Of a stretch of 64,000 nt of DNA, positions 24,547 through 33,227 are shown piece by piece. Origin of the DNA: Flavisolibacter tropicus (lineage in GTDB: Bacteria; Bacteroidota; Bacteroidia; Chitinophagales; Chitinophagaceae); assembly GCF_001644645.1 (NCBI RefSeq), contig NZ_CP011390.1:4150001-4214000 (forward strand), given 5' to 3'. The notes under the pieces are model-generated. The model ran no database searches. It saw only the letters and a list, made by a program, of their open reading frames with translations, and was not told the DNA's origin. The position numbers were made by a program, and so were the translations under genes. Numbering within the stretch: the first letter of the stretch is position 1; each line of letters starts with the position of its first letter.

Positions 24547-25497
24547 TTATTTTCTTTCTACCTGGTTTTTGATCTTAGGGATAGATTGCAGGTAAGCAAA
24601 GATGGCTTTGGCTTCATTGTCGGTCAATGGCGTGTAAGGGATCATAGGGATGCGCAGGGCTGGTCCGTGAGGTACCTGTCCATACTTCAGAGCCTTGACA
24701 AAGTCTTCTTCTGACCACTTGCCAATTCCAGTTTCTTCGTCCATAGTAAGGTTAAGCGTATAGATATCTTTACCATCCATGCCCTGCATTTTGTTGCCGC
24801 CACCAAAGAAGCCAGCTGATTTTTCAGGGTTGTTATAATCATTCTTGGTAAAATCCTTAGAATGGCAGGCATAACATTCCAACTGGTTCAAGGCAATATA
24901 GCGGCCCCAGGCTACCTGGTTGGTTGTATCGGGGTTTGGAATAGCTGCTGTTGGATAAGCCGATGGTTTAATAAAGCCCGCGTTGGTAATAAACTTGGCT
25001 AAAAATGAGTATTCTGTCGCTGGCTGGCGTGTATTGTCAGCCGTTACCCAAGTATGATTGGAGCGTAGAAAAGCTATGACGGAGTACAAATCTTCGTCAG
25101 AAGTATGGGCCAGTTTAGCCATGATGGGCAGGAAGGTGCCGTCGGGCTTAATACCAGTGCGTAATAAATAAGCAATCTCGCCATCGGTCCATTTACCAAT
25201 ACCATGTTCAGGATCTTGAGTAATATTTTTAGAGTAAATAGCGCCAAACTGGGGTACCTCGTCCATTTTTCTACCAGTAAGTTTACCGGTATTAGGGTCC
25301 ATGTGACAGGAGTTACATAACATGGCTGCCAGGCGTTGACCTTGCGCTACCCGAGCCGGAGTGGCTTCTACTTTTAAGTCGATTTTCTTTGCTTCCCCTT
25401 TTGGAACGCCGCGAAAGGCAATAAATGCGGCAGCTAAACCTACCAGAACTACAATTACGCCTAATGTAATTAATAAATAGCGCAATGCCTTTTTCAT
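24547..25497 (-). CDS. Dihaem cytochrome c protein
   Basis: A 316-residue membrane-anchored c-type cytochrome. An N-terminal helix (LLITLGVIVVLVGLAAAFIAF) is not followed by a lipobox, so it is likely an uncleaved anchor with the rest in the periplasm. Two haem sites are present: CNSCH (61-65) and CYACH (208-212), each in a domain with later Met candidates (for example PIMAK and PHGPALRIPM). The layout resembles the small subunits of gluconate or sorbitol dehydrogenase-type electron transfer chains, but no partner dehydrogenase is adjacent, so the donor is unknown. Confidence 0.87.
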   Translation of the reverse strand: MKKALRYLLITLGVIVVLVGLAAAFIAFRGVPKGEAKKIDLKVEATPARVAQGQRLAAMLCNSCHMDPNTGKLTGRKMDEVPQFGAIYSKNITQDPEHGIGKWTDGEIAYLLRTGIKPDGTFLPIMAKLAHTSDEDLYSVIAFLRSNHTWVTADNTRQPATEYSFLAKFITNAGFIKPSAYPTAAIPNPDTTNQVAWGRYIALNQLECYACHSKDFTKNDYNNPEKSAGFFGGGNKMQGMDGKDIYTLNLTMDEETGIGKWSEEDFVKALKYGQVPHGPALRIPMIPYTPLTDNEAKAIFAYLQSIPKIKNQVERK

Positions 25498-25889
25498 AAC
25501 AGTCAGTTTTAATATTATGCAAGAATAATATACATAAGCTGAGTTTAAAAGCTCTGCTGTAGGAAATGTGGTAACTTAGGGATGAATTGTCATGATTTTG
25601 TCGGGTTGCCCCCGTGTAGGGGGAAATACTGATGCGTTTGGTAACAAATAAGAAGAGCTTTACACCCAAGAATTGGTGGTTCTAACGCAATATTTTCGGT
25701 TTATAAAAGCATGTCAGTGGCACTCAGGGGCGGACTGAAAGAAAATTATTACTTCCCACTGTCAAATGCTGTAGGTTTGCACGCCGAAAAGGGTAATGGT
25801 CAATGGTCTGCCGCCAAGTAGTTTCCCACTCTAGCTCAACGTCCACTGTCTTCTACCCGAATTAAAAATCAAAATTAGAAAATCAATTT
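25498..25889. other. Divergent promoter region between cytochrome c and PfkB genes
   Basis: No gene seen. It contains TATTCTTGC on the minus strand near 25520-25532, a loose match to the Bacteroidota -7 element for the cytochrome gene. GCCCCCGTGTAGGGGGAAA near 25610 has a short inverted repeat. Otherwise unremarkable. Confidence 0.4.
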
Positions 25890-26813
25890 ATGTCTCTGCT
25901 CGTAGTAGGCTCTATGGCCTTTGATGCTATTGAAACACCATTTGGAAAAAGTGATAAGATCATTGGTGGTGCTGCCACTTATATTGCATGGAGCGCCAGC
26001 AACTTTACACAACCTATCAAACAGATCTCTATTGTAGGTTACGATTTTCCAAAGGAAGAATTGCAAGCCTTAGAAGCAAGAGGCGTAGTAACGGAAGGTA
26101 TCCAGATCAAGGAAGATGAAAAATCATTCTTCTGGAGCGGTAAGTATCATATGGATATGAATACCCGCGATACATTGGATACACAGTTAAACGTATTGGC
26201 CAACTTCAACCCAGTTGTACCTGAAAGCTACCAGGATTGTGAGTTCTTGATGTTGGGTAACCTGGTGCCAGCGTTACAAATGAGCGTGATCGATCAAATG
26301 AAGAACCGCCCGAAGTTGATTGTAATGGATACCATGAACTTCTGGATGGAAACTGCTATGGATGATCTGAAGAAGGTGTTGACCAAGGTAGATTTATTAA
26401 TGGTTAATGACAGCGAAGCCCGTGAATTGAGCCATGAGTTCTCCCTGGTAAAAGCGGCCAAGAAGATCATGCAAATGGGACCAAAATACCTGATCATCAA
26501 AAAAGGGGAGCATGGTGCATTATTGTTCCATGGTGAGAACGTGTTCTTTGCCCCGGCTCTACCATTAGAAGATGTATATGATCCAACTGGTGCTGGCGAT
26601 ACGTTTGCCGGTGGTTTTATCGGTCACCTCGCCCGTACCAAAGACATCTCTTTTGAGAATATGAAAACAGCCATCATTATTGGCTCGGCTATGGCTTCTT
26701 TCTGCGTAGAGAAGTTTGGTACACAACGCTTAAAAGAAATCACTAAAGCAGATATCGACCACCGCTTAGAGCAGTTCCAGGAACTGGTAAGCTTTGAGAT
26801 TGAGTTGGTATAG
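25890..26813 (+). CDS. PfkB-family sugar kinase
   Basis: A 307-residue ribokinase-fold kinase, cytoplasmic, phosphorylating a sugar or nucleoside with ATP. The N-terminal substrate region has GGAATYIAWSASNF, and the C-terminal PfkB signature is DPTGAGDTFAGGFIGH (231-246) with catalytic base Asp237. The nearest annotation in Bacteroidota is a generic sugar kinase; the substrate is not evident and no transporter or metabolic partner adjoins it. The stop codon TAG runs straight into the TCTGAACC repeat module. Confidence 0.92.
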   Translation: MSLLVVGSMAFDAIETPFGKSDKIIGGAATYIAWSASNFTQPIKQISIVGYDFPKEELQALEARGVVTEGIQIKEDEKSFFWSGKYHMDMNTRDTLDTQLNVLANFNPVVPESYQDCEFLMLGNLVPALQMSVIDQMKNRPKLIVMDTMNFWMETAMDDLKKVLTKVDLLMVNDSEARELSHEFSLVKAAKKIMQMGPKYLIIKKGEHGALLFHGENVFFAPALPLEDVYDPTGAGDTFAGGFIGHLARTKDISFENMKTAIIIGSAMASFCVEKFGTQRLKEITKADIDHRLEQFQELVSFEIELV

Positions 26814-26940
26814 TCTGAACCGGGATTTGGGGAGATGAAGAGGAGAAAGTTAACAGGTTGACAAGTTAATAAGGAGATCCCAACAAACTATTGATAGTAA
26901 AAAGCTGGCAGTCACTGCCAGCTTTTCTTTTTACATTGAT
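26813..26940 (+). repeat. Composite repeat after the PfkB gene (TCTGAACC module, octamer array, terminator)
   Basis: TCTGAACCGGGATTTGGGG, octamer array at 26847-26874, CCAACAAACTATTGATAG and a terminator. Inverted counterpart of 24414-24543. Confidence 0.82.
26900..26930. terminator. Terminator after the PfkB gene
   Basis: AAAAGCTGGCAGT at 26900-26912 pairs with 26914-26926, followed by CTTTTT. Near-identical to the hairpin at 24423-24450. Confidence 0.85.
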
Positions 26941-27041
26941 GCTCCCCTCTCTCCCTTAAATATTGAGTATTGAAAGTTGAGCATTGGACATTTTCTCCCT
27001 TCTTCCTTCTTCATTCCTTGTTCCTTGTTCATCATTCCCTT

Positions 27042-27151
27042 CCTTGTCAACTTTTCAACTTGTTAACCTGTCAACCAAAATCAGCCATCAGCCATCCTCA
27101 CATCAACCATTTCTCCCTAATCCCTTCATCTCCCCAAATCCCGGTTCAGAC
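27042..27151 (-). repeat. Composite repeat containing the stop codon of the Lamin-tail protein gene
   Basis: Minus strand: GTCTGAACCGGGATTTGGGG, GATTAGGGAGAAATGG, GGCTGATGGCTGATTT and an octamer array (27042-27076). The TGA stop of the neighbouring gene (27146-27148) is part of TCTGAACC. It faces the repeat at 26813-26874 across the terminator at 26900-26930, forming a ~330-bp inverted arrangement. Confidence 0.8.
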
Positions 27152-29731
27152 TTTTCTCGCCAACACCACCGTCTCTTTAAACCGCTCCCTCTTCCCCTCC
27201 AAATTGAACAATTCAATAAGAACAATGTAGGTGCCTACAGGTAGTTTCTGATGTTGTTCATTTAGCCCATCCCAGATCCAGTTGCCCTTTAGCCCCATCG
27301 TGCCATTCTTTACCAGGTAACGAACGGGCACACCTCTTACATCAAAGAGGGTTATGTTGGCTACCCAGCCGGGCTCTATTGCTTGGTATTGGATGAACGC
27401 GATATCATCATAACCATCGTTGTCTGGCGAAAAGACCTTAGGTGTGATGTTGATTAGCGTATGACCCTCTTCCACTTGTTTGTACTGGCTGTTCTTATAA
27501 GTAGGAGTACCATAGCCCGCTGTAGACGCTGCGGAGTGCCAGTTGTTGGCTTCCTGTGATACCCCTTTAGGATCTAAACGTTCCAAGGATACGCCTTCGG
27601 GGTTTGCAATCAAATCAAAATGCCAGCTGGAATTGTAGATCACTTCATCCAGTACGGTGCCGGCTTGGTTTAGTAGCACTACTGTTCCTTTGTCATCAGG
27701 AAAAGAGGGAAGGGTAGAAAGTTCTAAAACTGCTTCTGGTTGTTTTACATGGTAGCGAAGTGAAAGTCCGGCTTTGTTTTCAGTAACAACCACATACGCA
27801 CCCGGCGCAATAAAGAAAGAATTGGTGGTGAGCTGCTTTTTAGAAGCAATAGCGCCAGTACTGTTCCGGTTGGCAATAAACAAGTCTTTGGCATCTATCA
27901 GTTTGTTGCTGTTATTATACAGTTCTACATAGTCATCACCGTTAGGTGCCGGATTAAAAAGTATCTCGTTGATCACTATATCCAAAGCTGCCGCAGCTTC
28001 TGGGATACCGGTAATAACAGTGCTTTCGCCTGCATTGCCTTTACAGTCTTTTATGTTGGTGCTCTTGATGGTGTAAGTAGTGTTCGCTTTTAGGGGTGCT
28101 CCTAGTTTTAGATATACCGTCTGAAATAACGGTGCTTCTAGTTTTATTCCTGTAACGGTATTTCCACTAATGGTATAGTTTACCATCGTAGCTGCTGATG
28201 CACTATCTAATGGTTCGTTGAAGCGCAATACCAAGGTATCAGTACCAATGGGATATACCTGCAATAATACAGGCGGCGTATTATCGCTATTCAATCCATG
28301 CACTGCATTCTTTTGGCCGGGTGTGCCGCCGCTGCTATGTGTACTGGCTTTCCAATTAGCAGCACTGGTACAGGGATTTTGAGGGTCAATCATTTCCAGG
28401 CTCCAGCCGCCTTCTTCTTTTTCTTCGCCATACCACGCCTTCTCATATGCTACTGCATGGATCAGCGTTTGGTTTTTAGAACGCAGTGATAGGGTAGTAC
28501 CATCATTCGCCAAACTAGGGAAACTGCTTACGCCCAATACGCGCAAATATTTGGGAAATAGGGCAGCGCCAGATGTGGTTGTAACAACTAAAAAACTATC
28601 TGCCGGCAGCGTATATGAGGGAAATGATCCACTCGTTGAAGTAAGGGTATATAATCGCCAGCCCTCAAGGTTAAGACTTCTTCCACTAATATTTTTCAGT
28701 TCTATGTACTCCACATTGGGCAAGTCGATAGGTGGTGTGGGATCGGCCATGATCTCGTCTATGATCACATCAAAACGTTGGGGAGTATAGTGACTAAATG
28801 TACCGGTGCCTCTGTTAAGTGTATTACCAGCTATGTCTTTAATGCCGTTAATTGTTAGCGTATAGGTAGTGCCGTTAGTAAGCGGTGTAGCAAAAGCTAA
28901 ATGCACCAAAGCCAGGTTGTCAAAGTCCAGCTTTGAAGTGGTTGGTATTCCCAAACTATTGACATTGTAATTGGTGAGTGTCTCACTGCTGGAACGCTCT
29001 ACCGGTTCTGAGAATAATACATCAATATTAGTTGGTGAAAGGGCGATAAGCGATGCAATGGCTGGCGGTGTTACATCGGGTGTGTAAGGAACAATTGAAA
29101 TATCGTCAAAGTAATGTTTTTGAAAGAAGGAAGATGTGCTTTGCTTTACCGAAATGCCAAAGTGAGTAGAGGTGGTATAGGTATTGTCTGCCGCAACTCC
29201 TTCTTCCGTAAACGTACTACCTGTGCCCGATGCATCGCGGTATAAAACAAAAACGCCAGCTGTGCGCAACACTTTTATGCGCAGTGTATTATCGCTGGTA
29301 TTGGTAATACCATCCACACCATCAATGATCTTGGTACTACTGCTGCCATCTTTCCTGTATAGAGCTACTTCATCCTGCGTATTACCAATGCGCACAAAAT
29401 AACCGGTAGTGGTGTTAGCACTAAGATCTTCGGCAGAAGCAATAAGAAAAACATCTATATAATTAGCAGAGGAGGTATTGAATTGCAGTCGTAGGGTAAA
29501 TTCCCACTGCGCGTCGGTGGCCAGTTCATTGATTGTGCTCAAGAAATAGCTGCTGTTAGCGGTGGTGTTATTGCTTTGCAATTGACCCGTAGTATTTATT
29601 TTCCAGTTGGTCAGCGTACCCAGCCAGGTAGGGTTGATACTAAGATCTCCATCGGAAAAGTCATCTTTTACCTGGGCAAAGAGGCGTGATACGGGCAGGA
29701 GCGCCAGCAGGCAAACGAGTATCGTTCTCAT
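27146..29731 (-). CDS. Lamin-tail-domain surface protein with C-terminal gliding/T9SS-type domain
   Basis: An 861-residue secreted protein. After a short signal peptide (ILVCLLALLPVSRLFAQ) come a concanavalin-like beta-sandwich (DFSDGDLSINPTWLGTLTNW), a Big_5-type Ig-like domain (PPAIASLIALSPTNIDVLFSEPV), a Lamin-tail domain (DVIIDEIMADPTPP...VEYIELKN), a second Ig-like domain, a second Lamin-tail domain (DIVINEILFNPAPNGDDYVELYN) and a C-terminal CHU_C/gliding-motility-like domain (FSPDNDGYDDIAFIQYQ, WIWDGLNEQHQKLPVGTYIV), typical of T9SS type B cargo. Role is unknown, probably adhesion or cell-surface assembly. Its stop codon lies inside a repeat. Confidence 0.87.
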   Translation of the reverse strand: MRTILVCLLALLPVSRLFAQVKDDFSDGDLSINPTWLGTLTNWKINTTGQLQSNNTTANSSYFLSTINELATDAQWEFTLRLQFNTSSANYIDVFLIASAEDLSANTTTGYFVRIGNTQDEVALYRKDGSSSTKIIDGVDGITNTSDNTLRIKVLRTAGVFVLYRDASGTGSTFTEEGVAADNTYTTSTHFGISVKQSTSSFFQKHYFDDISIVPYTPDVTPPAIASLIALSPTNIDVLFSEPVERSSSETLTNYNVNSLGIPTTSKLDFDNLALVHLAFATPLTNGTTYTLTINGIKDIAGNTLNRGTGTFSHYTPQRFDVIIDEIMADPTPPIDLPNVEYIELKNISGRSLNLEGWRLYTLTSTSGSFPSYTLPADSFLVVTTTSGAALFPKYLRVLGVSSFPSLANDGTTLSLRSKNQTLIHAVAYEKAWYGEEKEEGGWSLEMIDPQNPCTSAANWKASTHSSGGTPGQKNAVHGLNSDNTPPVLLQVYPIGTDTLVLRFNEPLDSASAATMVNYTISGNTVTGIKLEAPLFQTVYLKLGAPLKANTTYTIKSTNIKDCKGNAGESTVITGIPEAAAALDIVINEILFNPAPNGDDYVELYNNSNKLIDAKDLFIANRNSTGAIASKKQLTTNSFFIAPGAYVVVTENKAGLSLRYHVKQPEAVLELSTLPSFPDDKGTVVLLNQAGTVLDEVIYNSSWHFDLIANPEGVSLERLDPKGVSQEANNWHSAASTAGYGTPTYKNSQYKQVEEGHTLINITPKVFSPDNDGYDDIAFIQYQAIEPGWVANITLFDVRGVPVRYLVKNGTMGLKGNWIWDGLNEQHQKLPVGTYIVLIELFNLEGKRERFKETVVLARKV

Positions 29732-29832
29732 AAGTAAGTTTTGGTACCTTAAATATACAAAGCCCTGCTACTACAGATTTTATATGATAATTTTTAGAAA
29801 TTCAAGACATTTGCGGCTCTAATTTTACCACC

Positions 29833-30825
29833 ATGAAAGTAGCCGTAGTAGGTGCCACTGGTTTAGTGGGCACAAAAATGTTACAGGTGTTGGCCGAGCG
29901 CAACTTCCCTGTAACCGAGTTAATACCTGTAGCCTCAGAGCGTTCAGTAGGCAAAGAAGTAACCTTTAAGGGTAAGACTTATAAGGTTGTAGGTATGCAA
30001 GAAGGTATTGCGGCGAAACCAGCAGTGGCATTGTTTTCCGCAGGTGGCAGCACCTCTCTTGAGTGGGCGCCTAAGTTTGCAGAAGCCGGCATTACTGTTA
30101 TTGATAATTCCTCTGCCTGGCGCATGCATCCCGACAAGCCATTGGTAGTACCCGAAGTAAATGCCAGTGTATTAACAGCAACTGATAAGATCATTGCTAA
30201 TCCTAATTGTTCTACCATTCAAATGGTAGTAGCCTTAAAACCCTTGCACGAAAAATATAAGATCAAGCGTGTGATAGTAAGTACGTACCAGAGCGTAACC
30301 GGTACTGGTAAAAAAGCGGTTGATCAGCTGAATAATGAGCGTGCAGGAAAAGAAGGGGAAATGGCCTATAAATACCAGATCGACCTGAATGCTATTCCAC
30401 AGATCGATGTGTTTATGGATAATGGCTACACCAAAGAAGAAATGAAAATGGTGAACGAGACCAAGAAGATCATGATGGATGACAGCATTAAAGTAACCGC
30501 TACTACCGTGCGTATTCCAGTGATGGGTGGACACAGTGAAAGCGTGAATGTAGAGTTTGAAAACGAATATGATCTGGCCGATCTAAAAAAGGTACTAAGC
30601 GAAGCACCAGGTGTTGTTGTACAAGATGATGTTGATCAGCAAGTATACCCAATGCCGCTGTGGGCGCATGAAAAAGATGAGGTGTTTGTAGGTCGTCTAC
30701 GTCGCGATGAAACACAGCCTCGCACATTGAATATGTGGATTGTAAGTGACAACTTACGTAAAGGCGCTGCTACCAATGCCGTGCAGATTGCAGAGTATTT
30801 GATGGGTAAAGCTTTATTGGGTTAA
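29833..30825 (+). CDS. asd: Aspartate-semialdehyde dehydrogenase
   Basis: A 330-residue NADPH-dependent enzyme that reduces aspartyl phosphate to aspartate semialdehyde for lysine, threonine, methionine and diaminopimelate synthesis. N-terminal Rossmann motif VAVVGATGLVGTKML, then the catalytic cysteine Cys126 in NPNCSTIQ, and the substrate-binding stretch RIPVMGGHSESVNVEFE. The ATG at 29833 gives the usual length. The TAA stop (30823-30825) lies in the first unit of an octamer array. Confidence 0.97.
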   Translation: MKVAVVGATGLVGTKMLQVLAERNFPVTELIPVASERSVGKEVTFKGKTYKVVGMQEGIAAKPAVALFSAGGSTSLEWAPKFAEAGITVIDNSSAWRMHPDKPLVVPEVNASVLTATDKIIANPNCSTIQMVVALKPLHEKYKIKRVIVSTYQSVTGTGKKAVDQLNNERAGKEGEMAYKYQIDLNAIPQIDVFMDNGYTKEEMKMVNETKKIMMDDSIKVTATTVRIPVMGGHSESVNVEFENEYDLADLKKVLSEAPGVVVQDDVDQQVYPMPLWAHEKDEVFVGRLRRDETQPRTLNMWIVSDNLRKGAATNAVQIAEYLMGKALLG

Positions 30826-30861
30826 GGAGTTGACAAGTTGATAAGTTAACAGGTTGACAAG
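30820..30861 (+). repeat. Octamer array containing the asd stop codon
   Basis: Units GGTTAAGG, AGTTGACA, AGTTGATA, AGTTAACA, GGTTGACA with exact 8-bp period. The first unit includes the TAA stop of asd. Confidence 0.85.
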
Positions 30862-30887
30862 AAAGGGCTTTACCTGTTAACGGAAAT

Positions 30888-30925
30888 AAAGAAAAGGCAG
30901 GCTATTAATAGCCTGCCTTTTCTTT
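30888..30925. terminator. Terminator after asd
   Basis: AAAGAAAAGGCAGGC pairs with GCCTGCCTTTTCTTT around TATTAATA; symmetrical and usable in both directions. Confidence 0.88.
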
Positions 30926-30957
30926 TAATAATTTACCAACCTAGCATAAAGTGAAAT

Positions 30958-31440
30958 CTAAAGGCCGAAGATCTTTTCCTTATTGAGCAAATCATCTAAG
31001 TGCATGTTAGTAAAAGAGAGAATAACTTTCTTCTTTGTCCGGCTTGTATAATTACCACCATGGTCTCTACGTAGCGTAATATCAATATCATTGATCTCCC
31101 AGTGTAAAAAGTCAAAGTCCCTTTTTTCTACATCTTCCATAGTTACATTAAAGGGAGAGCCAAACAGGAGAATTAAGCTGTCTATAAATCTTGAGGACAA
31201 ATCCAATAGCAAATACAAACAATAGGACGTAGTAGAAGGTCTATAAGCGTAAATGTCATTGATAAGAAATTCTCCTAAAGTATAGGGGCGTATTTCTTTA
31301 AGCTTACGGTTGAAGTTTTCAATAGACAACGAGTGACTACTTTTCACTAACTCAATACGATCATAAGAACAAGGCAACATTTGCTCATCAATGAAATGCT
31401 GTATGTTTTCGCTTTTAGGAAGAATTTCATTTAAATCCAT
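30958..31440 (-). CDS. Hypothetical protein
   Basis: A 160-residue soluble protein that I do not recognise. It is mixed alpha/beta, with a Leu/Ser-rich middle (SYCLYLLLDLSSRFIDSLILL) and a charged C-terminus (EINDIDITLRRDHGG, SFTNMHLDDLLNKEKIFGL). No signal peptide or catalytic motif is visible. The ATG at 31440 is clear. The gene sits alone between two octamer arrays in inverted orientation (30820-30861 and 31543-31577), with a terminator on one side and a degraded terminator-like hairpin on the other, which suggests a cassette-like insertion between asd and the SDR gene. Confidence 0.65.
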   Translation of the reverse strand: MDLNEILPKSENIQHFIDEQMLPCSYDRIELVKSSHSLSIENFNRKLKEIRPYTLGEFLINDIYAYRPSTTSYCLYLLLDLSSRFIDSLILLFGSPFNVTMEDVEKRDFDFLHWEINDIDITLRRDHGGNYTSRTKKKVILSFTNMHLDDLLNKEKIFGL

Positions 31441-31471
31441 AGTACGGATATATGTTTTGTAATCTGATACA

Positions 31472-31508
31472 TAAAAAAGTAAAAGCTGGTATCAACTGCC
31501 AAGCATTT
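31472..31508. repeat. Degraded copy of the AAAAGCTGGCAG terminator hairpin
   Basis: AAAAGCTGGTATCAACTGCC followed by AAGCATTTT resembles the hairpins at 24423 and 26900 with several mismatches. Confidence 0.4.
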
Positions 31509-31542
31509 TCTATGTATGTAAGAGAAAGTACGGAGGGATTAT

Positions 31543-31577
31543 CCTTGTCAACTTTTCAACTAGTTAACTTTTCAACT
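31543..31577 (-). repeat. Octamer array containing the SDR stop codon
   Basis: Reads AGTTGAAAAGTTAACTAGTT and on to GACAAGG on the minus strand. The SDR gene's TGA stop (31572-31574) is the TGA of the first unit. Confidence 0.82.
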
Positions 31578-32426
31578 CTTATGAGCCCCTGTTTCAGAAA
31601 AAATGACCGATGCCGCCACCGCTTCATTCGCTTCCAGATCCTTTTGTACGGACTGAAGTTTGGCCTTAATTCCAGCCAATGCTAATTGGCCCAGCGGCAA
31701 ACGTAAGGACTCATTATCGCTATAAACAAAGTCTACAATGGCTCGAGCGCCTTTAACCGGATCGCCTTCTTGTTTGCCATTGGCCTCCTGTATATACTTG
31801 TACATAGTTCCTACTGGAGTATGCTGGTAGTCTTCCAGTCTTTTTTGCGGCATTTTAATAGAGGTGCCGGCAAATTGGGTGCGGAAGGGGCCTGGCTCTA
31901 CTATGGTGACACGGATATTGAAAGGAGCTACTTCCTGCGCCAGGGCTTCACTAAAACCTTCCAGTGCAAACTTGCTGGCGTTATAAATACCAAAACCTCC
32001 CAGTGCCCGGATGCCAGACACGGAAGAGAGTTGCACAATATGGCCACTTCTTTTCTCCCGCATTATCGGTAGCACTTCTTTGGTTACGGCTACAGTGCCA
32101 AAGAAGTTGGTTTCCATTTGCTGGCGTATTTCTTCCAAACTAAACTCTTCAATGGCACCAACAGTACCATAGCCGGCATTATTAACTAATACATCAATAG
32201 AACCAAAATGTGTATAGGCCCTGGCTACTACGGCCTTGATCTTGTCTGTTGCTGTTACATCTAAGACAAGCCCAATACCTCGTTCCGGGTGTTGATTATT
32301 AAATGCAATGGCCTGTTCTTCGCTGCGAAACGTAGCTGCGACCATATCTCCTTTATCAATAATTGCCTGTGCAAGAGCCTCTCCCAAACCACTGGAAGCG
32401 CCTGTTAAGAACCAAACCTTTGCCAT
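31572..32426 (-). CDS. Short-chain dehydrogenase/reductase
   Basis: A 284-residue classical SDR. Cofactor motif LTGASSGLGEAL (TGxxxGxG) at residues 8-19, NNAG in VLVNNAGYGTV, a Ser in the SSVSG segment, and the active-site YNASK (YxxxK) near residue 150. The sequence LVLDVTATDKIKAVV after strand three is typical of the group of NAD(P)-dependent oxidoreductases with unknown carbonyl substrate. Cytoplasmic. Its last residues (HKS) and stop are in an octamer array, so the extreme C-terminus may be repeat-derived. Confidence 0.9.
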   Translation of the reverse strand: MAKVWFLTGASSGLGEALAQAIIDKGDMVAATFRSEEQAIAFNNQHPERGIGLVLDVTATDKIKAVVARAYTHFGSIDVLVNNAGYGTVGAIEEFSLEEIRQQMETNFFGTVAVTKEVLPIMREKRSGHIVQLSSVSGIRALGGFGIYNASKFALEGFSEALAQEVAPFNIRVTIVEPGPFRTQFAGTSIKMPQKRLEDYQHTPVGTMYKYIQEANGKQEGDPVKGARAIVDFVYSDNESLRLPLGQLALAGIKAKLQSVQKDLEANEAVAASVIFSETGAHKS

Positions 32427-32558
32427 ATAGTTTGTTTTAATTTGTTTTTATGAATATGGGGCGTATTAAGTTGACAGCTGATCGTTGACAGAGGAACTTC
32501 CTGTCATCTGCCCACTAGCAGCCGTCATCTGATACGTACTGAATAGATTAAAAGGTTT

Positions 32559-33227
32559 TTAATCCGTTATTGCTCTGTTGATAAACTGTAGTAATGGTTG
32601 CAGGGCCTCAAAAGCAGCTACTGTTTTTTTGTGCAATGAAGCGGTGAAGAGTTCTTCGTCGGTTATGGATGTTTCGGCAATAAAGCTTTTTAGTTTTAAA
32701 TATTCAATAGCAGGGTTATCTTTTTCATAGCCTTTCGGTACAGTAGATAAGCGTATCTCATCGGCTGAATACACATCCCCAAAGTTCTTCTGAAAGGTCT
32801 TGGCTTTTATGATAGCTTGAAACTCATCCCAGTTATAATCGATCTCCTGGCGTACAGCTTTTAATGCAGGGGCTTCGGGCATCCACAGGCCACCTCCTAC
32901 AAAGCTGCTACCGGGCTCCAGGTGAAAATAATAGCCTGCCAGTCCCGACTTGCGGCCGCCTGTTTTAATACTAGCACCAAAGTTGGTCTTGTAAGGCGTT
33001 TTGTCGTTAGAGAAGCGGATGTCGCGGTTGATGCGGAACATACAATTCCGGGCTATAGTGCCTGTAATAGACGGGTCGCTTTGTTGCAAGCGGTCAATGA
33101 CCAATTGAATAAAATTCTGAAAGTCTATACGCGCGGCTTCATACTGCGCGCGGTGTGCATCAAACCAAGGTTTGTTATTATTCTTCTTGAGCTGTTTTAA
33201 AAAGGTAAGGGTCTGTGGTTCAAGCAT
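32559..33227 (-). CDS. DUF2461 domain-containing protein
   Basis: A 222-residue protein of the DUF2461 family. Diagnostic stretches are LKKNNNKPWFDAHRAQYE, CMFRINRDIRFSNDKTPYK, GGRKSGLAGYYFHLEPGSSF and GGGLWMPEAPALKAVR. The family is common in Bacteroidota and some proteobacteria; function is unknown and it has no signal peptide. The ATG at 33227 is followed immediately upstream by an AGAACTAAGG-type repeat module. Confidence 0.92.
   Translation of the reverse strand: MLEPQTLTFLKQLKKNNNKPWFDAHRAQYEAARIDFQNFIQLVIDRLQQSDPSITGTIARNCMFRINRDIRFSNDKTPYKTNFGASIKTGGRKSGLAGYYFHLEPGSSFVGGGLWMPEAPALKAVRQEIDYNWDEFQAIIKAKTFQKNFGDVYSADEIRLSTVPKGYEKDNPAIEYLKLKSFIAETSITDEELFTASLHKKTVAAFEALQPLLQFINRAITD

Noticed and set aside
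24414..26940. Composite transposon
   Set aside because: Inverted flanks are present, but no transposase and the same modules occur singly elsewhere.
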